Shown here: positions 32,913-37,413 of the stretch, in pieces
How the letters are laid out: every line of letters starts with the position of its first letter
Position numbering within the stretch: position 1 is the stretch's first letter
Source: Patescibacteria group bacterium
GTDB lineage: Bacteria > Patescibacteriota > Patescibacteriia > Patescibacteriales > Patescibacteriaceae
DNA length: 37,413 nt
Assembly (NCBI GenBank): GCA_022705845.1
Contig: JAKJDQ010000003.1
Location: 1-37,413, forward strand
Reading direction: 5' to 3'
Made by a program: the position numbers and the translations under genes
The notes under the pieces: generated by a model
The model's input: only the letters and a program-made list of their open reading frames with translations
Databases searched by the model: none
Told to the model about the DNA's origin: nothing

Positions 32913-33314
32913 ATGTGGAATTTATTAAAGATTTTTCATAAAAAAAATGACCACTTAGCAGGTAACCGTTTTCCTTTAGTGGTAGTTGGCCAAATTATTG
33001 AAATAAAAAAACACCCAGAAGCCGATAAACTAACAATCGTTAAAGTAGATATTGGTGATAAACAATTAGATATAGTATGTGGCGCTAATAATATTGAAGT
33101 TGGTCAATTTGTCCCAGTTGCCCTGGAAGGCGCTCATTTACCATCAGGAGTGGTTATATCTTCTAAGGAAATACGTGGCCAAATATCTAAGGGCATGCTT
33201 TGTTCAGCGCAAGAGTTAGGGTTAGGGGAAGACCATGAGGGGATTATGATTTTAGATAAATCAATAGTAAAACAGCCAGGTCAAAGCCTAGACAGTTATC
33301 TAAATAATAAATAA
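32913..33314 (+). CDS. Free-standing tRNA-binding OB-fold protein, most like the PheT N-terminal domain
   Basis: 133 residues. After a short unrelated N-terminus (MWNLLKIFHKKNDHL) comes an EMAPII/OB fold: LVVVGQIIEIKKHPEADKL, IVCGANNIEVGQFVPVAL, SKEIRGQISKGMLCSAQELG, GLGEDHEGIMIL. The GMLCS-x-ELGL-x-EDH-x-GI block is characteristic of the tRNA-binding domain at the start of phenylalanyl-tRNA synthetase beta rather than of CsaA or the MetG tail. It lacks everything after that domain, so it is not pheT. Likely a tRNA-binding accessory protein; partner unknown. Confidence 0.82.
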   Translation: MWNLLKIFHKKNDHLAGNRFPLVVVGQIIEIKKHPEADKLTIVKVDIGDKQLDIVCGANNIEVGQFVPVALEGAHLPSGVVISSKEIRGQISKGMLCSAQELGLGEDHEGIMILDKSIVKQPGQSLDSYLNNK

Positions 33315-33324
33315 TTTTAATATT

Positions 33325-33777
33325 ATGGAAATATTTTCTACCTCTCATGATTTAGTTAATTTAGCCTTAGTTATTGGCATTATTGCCCTTAGCGCGGCTA
33401 TGGTTTATTTTTTTATTACTGCTGCTGGCTTTATTCGGGAGATGCGTAAAACTATTGATGAATTTAATCGGCAGTTGGCAGTGGTTAGCCAAATTACTGA
33501 CTCCATTAAAAGCAAGCTGTCATTTATGTTTTCTTATTGGTCAGTTCTAGGAAAATTGGTAGATAAGACTATTAATTTATTCCAGAACAAGATATTTAAA
33601 AAGGCAAAAAATAAGATTTCCCATTTTTCTTCAGCCAAAAAGCATGAACCAGGAGAAGAGGATGCTGAGAGAAATGATCTAGATAGCCATATTGAAATTA
33701 AGGTAGAGCCTAAAAGTAAAGTTAAATCTAAGGCAAAAGCTAAAGCTAAAAAATCAAAAATCAAAAAAGATATTTAA
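33325..33777 (+). CDS. Anchored protein with coiled segment and lysine-rich tail
   Basis: 150 residues. One membrane segment (about 12-33, LVNLALVIGIIALSAAMVYF), an amphipathic helical stretch (REMRKTIDEFNRQLAVVSQ), and a C-terminal Lys/Ser/Ala tail (SKAKAKAKKSKIKKDI) that should face the cytoplasm or bind nucleic acid or lipid head groups. It resembles DUF948-type small membrane proteins, not firmly. Its stop overlaps the convergent topA stop in TTAA. Confidence 0.6.
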   Translation: MEIFSTSHDLVNLALVIGIIALSAAMVYFFITAAGFIREMRKTIDEFNRQLAVVSQITDSIKSKLSFMFSYWSVLGKLVDKTINLFQNKIFKKAKNKISHFSSAKKHEPGEEDAERNDLDSHIEIKVEPKSKVKSKAKAKAKKSKIKKDI

Positions 33778-35813
33778 GGTTTATTAGTTTTAGTAGATTG
33801 TTGTTTTTTAGTATATATCTTTTTAATGTTGCGGCACTTAGGAAAGGCGCTGCAGGCGAGAAATGGACCATATCGCCCTATTTTTATGACCATTTTAGCG
33901 CCACATTTGTCGCAGACTTCATTAGCATATTTTTTAGCTAAATGTTGATATTTTTCTGGTAATTCTTGAGGAGTGGATTTTGATTTCATTGATTTAATGT
34001 TGCGGCACTTAGGAAAGGCGCTGCAGGCGAGAAATGGACCATATCGCCCTATTTTTATGACCATTTTAGCGCCACATTTGTCGCAGACTTCATTGGTTGG
34101 CGTTTCTGGCATGATGTCTTTTTTAGATAATTCCTGACTTTTTTCTTCTAAATGTTGGTGGAATGGCCAATAAAAATCAGCAATAATTTTGGACCAAGCT
34201 ACTTCTCCCCTAGCAATATCGTCTAGGCTATTTTCTATACTGGCGGTAAATTGATAGTCCACAATATTAGGAAAATGTTTTACCAATAAATCATTAACTA
34301 TTTTACCAATGGCGGTTGGCTCTAGCCGTTTATAATTATCTCTTATTACATAACCTCGTTTTTCAATGGTCGCAATAATTGGGGCATAGGTAGACGGCCG
34401 GCCAATGCCATATTTTTCTAATTGTTTTACTAGCCCAGCATCACTATATCGAGCCGGTGGTTGAGTGAAGTGTTGGTCAGTTGTTAGTTCTAATAATTTT
34501 AGAGGTTCTTTATCCGTAAGATGGGGTAAAATTTTCTCTTGAGTCTGTTCAGGGTAAATGCTTAAATATCCAGGAAAAGTAATTGTTTGACCGGTAGCTA
34601 AAAACATTGCTGAGTCAGCCTCAATATTTATTGAGAGGTGGTCAATTTGTGCTTCCGCTGCTTGGCTAGCTAGAGCCCGCTGCCAAATAAGTTCATAAAG
34701 TCTAAATTGGCGTGGATCTAAATATTTTTTTACTGATTCTGGTGTTCGATTAGGATTAGTCGGCCGAATAGCCTCATGAGCTTCTTGCGCCCTTTTGTTT
34801 TTATTAATAAATTTACGAGGGGTTTTAGCTATAAATTGTGAACCGAAGTTATTTTGGATAACCGCGCGAGCTTGGTGTATGAATTCGTTGGATAAATCAA
34901 GGGCGTCAGTTCTCATATAAGTTATGAGGCCAACTTGTTCTTCGGGGCCTAAATTGATGCCTTCATATAATTGTTGAGCTAAAACCATAGTTTGTTTAGC
35001 CGAAAAACCTAGCCATCGATTCGCTACTTGTTGCAGGGTTGAGGTTGTGAAGGGGGCGGGCGGTATTTTTATAATTTTTTCCCTGGTGATTTTTTGGACA
35101 TTATAATTTGCCTCTAAGAGTTGTTCCTTAATTTTTTGGGCTTCCTTTTGATTGGTTATTGCTAATTTATCTAAAGTTTTTCCCTGCCATTTTACTAATT
35201 GAGCAGTAAATTTTTCCTTATGAGCCTGTAAGTGGGCGCTAATTGTCCAATATTCTTGTTTAATGAATGCTTCTATTTCCCTTTCTCTTTCAACAATTAA
35301 TCTTACGGCTGCTGACTGTACTCGCCCGGCTGATAAATTTTTAGCGACTTTTTTCCATAAGAAAGGAGATAGTTCATAGCCAACTAATCTATCTAATATC
35401 CTTCTTGCTTGTTGAGCATTGATTAAATTATAATCAAGTTCTCTAGGCGTTTTGAGGGCATTTTTAATGGCTGATTCGGTTATTTCGTGAAATACAATGC
35501 GATTTTTTTGTTTAGCTGGCAGTTTTAATAATTGCTGAAGGTGCCAGGCAATTGCTTCGCCCTCTCGGTCTTCATCAGTAGCTAGAATAACCTCATCAGC
35601 TTTTTTAACTAGGGATTTTAATTTAGCTGCTACTTTTTTAGCTTTAGCTGGTACTTCATACTCCGGCTCAAAGTTATTGTTTATGTCAACGCCAAGTTTT
35701 TTGGTTGGTAGATCACGAACATGCCCAAATGATGATTCAACAATATCAGTTTTAGCTAAAAAATGGCTAATAGTTTTAGCTTTAGTTGGCGATTCAACAA
35801 TAATTAAGCGCAT
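33774..35813 (-). CDS. topA: DNA topoisomerase I with duplicated zinc finger
   Basis: 679 residues. TOPRIM domain starting MRLIIVESPTKAKTI with ATDEDREGEAIAWHL; catalytic Tyr299 in GLITYMRTD; YELSPFLWKKV, AGRVQSAAVRLI and IGRPSTYAPIIATIE further mark type IA enzymes. The C-terminus has two zinc fingers (C-x2-C-x16-C-x5-C) at about 574-607 and 631-664 whose 34 residues and 102 bases are identical. The enzyme relaxes negative supercoils. It is translated 13 bases after yraN. Confidence 0.95.
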   Translation of the reverse strand: MRLIIVESPTKAKTISHFLAKTDIVESSFGHVRDLPTKKLGVDINNNFEPEYEVPAKAKKVAAKLKSLVKKADEVILATDEDREGEAIAWHLQQLLKLPAKQKNRIVFHEITESAIKNALKTPRELDYNLINAQQARRILDRLVGYELSPFLWKKVAKNLSAGRVQSAAVRLIVEREREIEAFIKQEYWTISAHLQAHKEKFTAQLVKWQGKTLDKLAITNQKEAQKIKEQLLEANYNVQKITREKIIKIPPAPFTTSTLQQVANRWLGFSAKQTMVLAQQLYEGINLGPEEQVGLITYMRTDALDLSNEFIHQARAVIQNNFGSQFIAKTPRKFINKNKRAQEAHEAIRPTNPNRTPESVKKYLDPRQFRLYELIWQRALASQAAEAQIDHLSINIEADSAMFLATGQTITFPGYLSIYPEQTQEKILPHLTDKEPLKLLELTTDQHFTQPPARYSDAGLVKQLEKYGIGRPSTYAPIIATIEKRGYVIRDNYKRLEPTAIGKIVNDLLVKHFPNIVDYQFTASIENSLDDIARGEVAWSKIIADFYWPFHQHLEEKSQELSKKDIMPETPTNEVCDKCGAKMVIKIGRYGPFLACSAFPKCRNIKSMKSKSTPQELPEKYQHLAKKYANEVCDKCGAKMVIKIGRYGPFLACSAFPKCRNIKKIYTKKQQSTKTNKP
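33822..33923. repeat. Exact direct repeat in topA, copy 1
   Basis: 102 bp identical to 33993-34094; the period is 171 bp (57 codons), so the frame is kept. Encodes the second (C-terminal) zinc finger. Confidence 0.95.
33993..34094. repeat. Exact direct repeat in topA, copy 2
   Basis: 102 bp identical to 33822-33923, separated by 69 unrelated bases. Encodes the first zinc finger. Confidence 0.95.
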
Positions 35814-35826
35814 ATTGTTATTTGTT

Positions 35827-36258
35827 TTAATTTATTCCACTATACGGAGTTGCTAGTGGCAAGTCAAGTATTGTCTTAGAATTTTTTAAATAGTGTGGAC
35901 TGGGAGTAATTTGCCGGTAGTGTTTAAGTTTAGCCAGTCCTTGGTAGCCATTAATACTAATAACTACAAAATCATAGCGCCATTTATTGATTTTATATTT
36001 TGGCAAAAAATAATTAGCCGCTATTTGTAATTGTTTTTCATGGTAGCCCCCCATTATTTTATTGGTACGGCTAAATTTATTAGTAAGGTATAGCTTTATT
36101 TCTATAAAAACAATAGTGGATTGTTGCTGGGCCACTAGGTCAATTTTTTGATGATGATAGTGCCAATTATTAGCTAAAATTTTATAGTCAGCTTTTTGAA
36201 AATACGCCCAGGCAACCGCTTGGCCAAAATTGGTCCAGGGGTTGTTGTATTGGTTCAT
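35827..36258 (-). CDS. yraN: YraN/UPF0102 nuclease-fold protein
   Basis: 143 residues. The restriction-endonuclease-like core is visible: FGQAVAWAYFQKADYKILANNW, KIDLVAQQQSTIVFIEIKLY (Asp and E-x-K of the PD-(D/E)xK fold) and KQLQIAANYFLPKY…WRYDFVVISI. In the usual family the first motif is GE-x-D; here it is QKIDLVA, with the Asp kept. The role of YraN is not well established; a DNA or recombination-intermediate function is suspected. First gene of yraN-topA; no Shine-Dalgarno. Confidence 0.82.
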   Translation of the reverse strand: MNQYNNPWTNFGQAVAWAYFQKADYKILANNWHYHHQKIDLVAQQQSTIVFIEIKLYLTNKFSRTNKIMGGYHEKQLQIAANYFLPKYKINKWRYDFVVISINGYQGLAKLKHYRQITPSPHYLKNSKTILDLPLATPYSGIN

Positions 36259-36312
36259 GGTTTACAGTGGAGGGATGTTTAGAAGGTAGGTTTATCTGGA
36301 CTTAAATTGAAG

Positions 36313-36332
36313 TAATCCACAAGTTATCCACC
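36313..36332 (+). other. Two DnaA-box-like sequences in tandem
   Basis: TAATCCACA (36313-36321) and TTATCCACC (36324-36332), each one base from the perfect box, 11 bp apart like the oriC boxes. About 18 kb from dnaA. Confidence 0.4.
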
Positions 36333-36364
36333 GCTATGAATTTTAGCTAATGTTAGCCATTAGA

Positions 36365-36428
36365 TAAATATTTTGTCCAGATTTTTATGGACTTTTCCAC
36401 TAAATATTTTGTCCAGATTTTTATGGAC
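36365..36428. repeat. Two 28-bp direct repeats, each a hairpin
   Basis: Identical copies at 36365-36392 and 36401-36428, eight bases apart. Each holds the inverted repeat GTCCA…TGGAC with an eight-base centre; in the second copy the arms extend to TTTTGTCCA / TGGACAAAA. Neither is followed by a T-run typical of a terminator. Confidence 0.85.
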
Positions 36429-36454
36429 AAAAATAAAAGAATTAATTTGAGGGT

Positions 36455-36480
36455 ATCTTTGTTCCACGTGGAGCAAAGAT
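36455..36480. other. parS-like palindrome (ParB-binding candidate)
   Basis: The 16-mer at 36460-36475, TGTTCCACGTGGAGCA, differs from the Bacillus consensus TGTTNCACGTGAAACA at two specified positions and keeps the CACGTG core and one perfect half-site GTTCCAC. It sits in a 26-bp palindrome (36455-36480) with one imperfect pair. Confidence 0.55.
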
Positions 36481-36488
36481 GAGGGTTG

Positions 36489-36562
36489 TGGACCATAAGG
36501 GATTTGAACCCTTGGCCTCTTCCATGCCATGGAAGCGCTCTAGCCAGCTGAGCTAATGGCCC
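36489..36562 (-). tRNA. tRNA-Ala (anticodon GGC)
   Basis: 74 nt, full cloverleaf. Acceptor GGGCCAT / ATGGTCC contains the G3-U70 wobble that identifies alanine tRNA; anticodon stem CTTCC / GGAAG around ATGGCAT; T-arm AAGGG-TTCAAAT-CCCTT; A73. CCA is not encoded. Confidence 0.95.
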
Positions 36563-36578
36563 ATTTATATAATCTCCG

Positions 36579-36650
36579 TGCCCTCACCATGAATCGAACA
36601 TGGATTTAGGGCTTAGGAGTCCCTTGTTCTATCCATTGAACTATGAGGGC
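36579..36650 (-). tRNA. tRNA-Arg (anticodon CCT)
   Basis: 72 nt. Acceptor GCCCTCA / TGAGGGC, D-arm GTTC…GAAC, anticodon loop CTCCTAA, T-arm CCATG-TTCGATT-CATGG, A73. The anticodon stem has an A31-G39 mismatch at the loop side. CCA is not encoded. It precedes tRNA-Ala in the same transcript, 16 bases apart. Confidence 0.93.
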
Positions 36651-36680
36651 CTAATTTTGCCGACAAAGACAAGTATTGGT

Positions 36681-36709
36681 ATTGTAGGGGAAAAATAACT
36701 GTTCGTCAA
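36681..36709 (-). promoter_or_regulatory. Promoter of tRNA-Arg/tRNA-Ala
   Basis: Minus-strand TTGACG (36704-36709), 17-bp spacer, TACAAT (36681-36686), 31 bases before the tRNA-Arg 5' end. Confidence 0.75.
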
Positions 36710-36725
36710 GAATATTTATAAAAAC

Positions 36726-36942
36726 AAAAAGGAAGCCACTGCGGGCCCTTCATTTACATAAAATGTAAAAAATTGAAATGGCCCCGACGGCCTCCTCCTT
36801 GAAATTTTTATAAAAATTTCAAGAGCAAAATTCTTAAACCGGCTTCAAGGAACTTTTGATCTCCTTTATGGTGATCTTGGCCCTTTTATTTTTATTTTTT
36901 ATTTTTTTTGGAGAAGCCAGAGTAAGAAGTAAAAAGAACTAT
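36726..36942 (-). ncRNA. Candidate free-standing structured small RNA (about 215 nt)
   Basis: The stretch has no credible reading frame but its own promoter (36949-36977) and a terminator-like end. From 5' to 3' on the minus strand: a C/T-rich start, CTGGCTTCTCC (36920-36910), a long A-rich run, a GATC…GATC segment, a perfect 26-base palindrome (36798-36823), GGAGGAGGCC (36798-36789), GGGCC…GGCCC enclosing a 7-bp hairpin (TTTACAT / ATGTAAA), and GTGGCTTCC followed by TTTTTGTTTTT. The final arms pair over 8 bp. It lacks the conserved motifs of tmRNA, RNase P RNA, 4.5S RNA and T-box leaders; 6S RNA is not excluded. Confidence 0.55.
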
Positions 36943-36948
36943 AGAGGT

Positions 36949-36977
36949 AGTATAGCACAAAATAAAAAAGTGGTCAA
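36949..36977 (-). promoter_or_regulatory. Promoter of the candidate small RNA
   Basis: Minus-strand TTGACC (36972-36977), 17-bp spacer ending TGC, TATACT (36949-36954). Start expected near 36942. The -35 lies in the right arm of a terminator hairpin. Confidence 0.65.
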
Positions 36978-36990
36978 GACTTCTGACCAC
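36961..36990 (-). terminator. Terminator upstream of the candidate small RNA
   Basis: On the minus strand GTGGTCA / TGACCAC with a seven-base loop is followed by TTTTTTATTTT. It would end the tRNA-Cys transcript. Confidence 0.65.
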
Positions 36991-37100
36991 ATTCCTCTAG
37001 ACTTAATGTTTTATTGAATAAAATGGCTTTTTATTTTTAAATCAGAGATTACTATTTTAGTCTATAATTTTCTAGACTTAATAAAAATAAAAATAATTTT
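36991..37100. other. Non-coding AT-rich stretch between tRNA-Cys and its terminator
   Basis: No reading frame or RNA fold of note. CTCTAGACTTAAT-like sequence occurs twice (about 37007 and 37072), and a 6-bp hairpin (37059-37078) lacks a T-run. Confidence 0.4.
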
Positions 37101-37176
37101 TGGAGGTCACGGTGGGAGTCGAACCCACGAATAACAGTTTTGCAAACTGTTGCCTTAGCCTCTTGGCGACGTGACC
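37101..37176 (-). tRNA. tRNA-Cys (anticodon GCA)
   Basis: Acceptor GGTCACG / CGTGACC, anticodon arm ACAGT-TTGCAAA-ACTGT, T-arm GTGGG-TTCGACT-CCCAC and U73, the cysteine discriminator. Unlike the other two tRNAs, the genome encodes CCA after U73 (37103-37101). Confidence 0.94.
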
Positions 37177-37187
37177 CAATTAAAATT

Positions 37188-37216
37188 AGTCTAACAAAAA
37201 AGATTTAGTCGGGCAA
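37188..37216 (-). promoter_or_regulatory. Promoter of tRNA-Cys
   Basis: Minus-strand TTGCCC (37211-37216), 17-bp spacer, TAGACT (37188-37193), 12 bases before the tRNA 5' end. Confidence 0.55.
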
Positions 37217-37263
37217 GTATGATTATTTTTTGTGTAATTTTGGGCAAGAATTATGGGGTCTGA

Positions 37264-37413
37264 TTGACTGAGGCGCTTAAAAATGCTAGAGTTAGGCTGA
37301 TATTAGGAAATAAACATATTGGTAAGTCTAATATAGGCCGATCAATAAAGGCTTTCTTTGTTGACGGTTCATTATTTTTATTAAATAGTTTGCTTGCAGT
37401 CAAAAAGATAGTC
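37264..37413 (+). other. Right edge: possible start of a gene, strand uncertain
   Basis: A plus-strand frame from TTG at 37264 stays open to the edge (…VRLILGNKHIGKSNIGRSI, then LFLLNSLLAVKKIV). A minus-strand frame is also open from the edge to about 37249 (…RPILDLPICLFPNISLTLAF, ending SVNQTP). Neither has a recognisable domain or ribosome site, and only one can be coding at most. Confidence 0.25.

Noticed and set aside
36455-36480. The palindrome as the intrinsic terminator of the tRNA-Arg/tRNA-Ala transcript
   Set aside because: It has almost no loop and no T-run on the minus strand. Not fully excluded; noted in the parS entry.
36840-36900. Short reading frames inside the small RNA (for example one encoding …KITIKEIKSSLKPV)
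   Set aside because: No ATG/GTG with a ribosome site; the upstream part is only the A-rich run.
36726-36942. Small RNA region as tmRNA, RNase P RNA, 4.5S RNA or a T-box leader
   Set aside because: No tRNA-like ends, no RNase P core motifs, no SRP tetraloop region and no T-box sequence. The tRNAs downstream have their own promoter, so it is not a leader for them.
37264-37413. Right-edge plus frame as the start of a P-loop GTPase (GKSNIGRS)
   Set aside because: The residues do not form a proper Walker A motif, and an opposite-strand frame is equally open; the evidence is too weak.

Overview
The window is AT-rich bacterial DNA from around a chromosomal replication origin. It most likely comes from a member of the Candidate Phyla Radiation (Patescibacteria, Parcubacteria-like). 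The reasons are the compact genes and tiny intergenic gaps, the general lack of Shine-Dalgarno sequences, a short YidC, an S1-like protein with four S1 domains, lysine-rich tails on S1 and NusA, and a tandem family of small signal-peptide-bearing pilin-like proteins of the kind common in these genomes. TGA is used as a stop (rnpA and several ATGA/GTGA overlaps), so the recoded-UGA lineages are excluded. The lineage call is inference; gene identities rest on motifs.

Layout. 1-5933 (+): the tail of an unknown gene, an anchored hypothetical protein with a consensus promoter and strong ribosome site, lgt, rpsT, a minus-strand 3D-domain exported protein, an S1-domain protein and ftsH. 5917-9910 (-): polA-murD. 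9951-14155 (-): an infB-rbfA-nrnA-like operon ending in two small membrane proteins, with its own promoter and terminator. 14166-16753 (-): rpmH-rnpA-yidD-yidC plus a membrane protein. 16771-19599: a bipartite oriC around dnaA, with DnaA boxes on both sides and an AT-rich unwinding region with trio-like repeats before dnaN. 19600-22071 (-): nusA-holA, with a hairpin plus T-run in the nusA leader. 22075-25366: a GC-richer lipoprotein gene and six paralogous pilin-like genes, divergent from a class A penicillin-binding protein (25444-28335). 28337-32378 (-): a four-gene sugar module (GH1 glucosidase, EamA transporter, membrane-anchored glycosidase, ROK kinase). 32386-33777 (+): a membrane protein, a free-standing tRNA-binding domain related to the PheT N-terminal domain, and an anchored lysine-rich protein. 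33774-36258 (-): yraN-topA, with a verbatim duplicated zinc finger in topA. 36259-37413: a parS-like palindrome, tandem hairpin repeats, tRNA-Ala, tRNA-Arg, a candidate free-standing small RNA and tRNA-Cys.

Together the genes give origin firing and the replisome (dnaA, dnaN, holA, polA, topA, parS-like site), translation (rpsT, S1, infB, rbfA, rnpA, rpmH, nusA, tRNAs), membrane protein and lipoprotein biogenesis (yidC, yidD, lgt, ftsH), and cell-wall assembly (murD, PBP). The accessory parts most worth attention are the pilin array, the sugar module, the candidate small RNA and the cluster of sites around the parS-like palindrome. No transposons, integrases or CRISPR arrays are visible.
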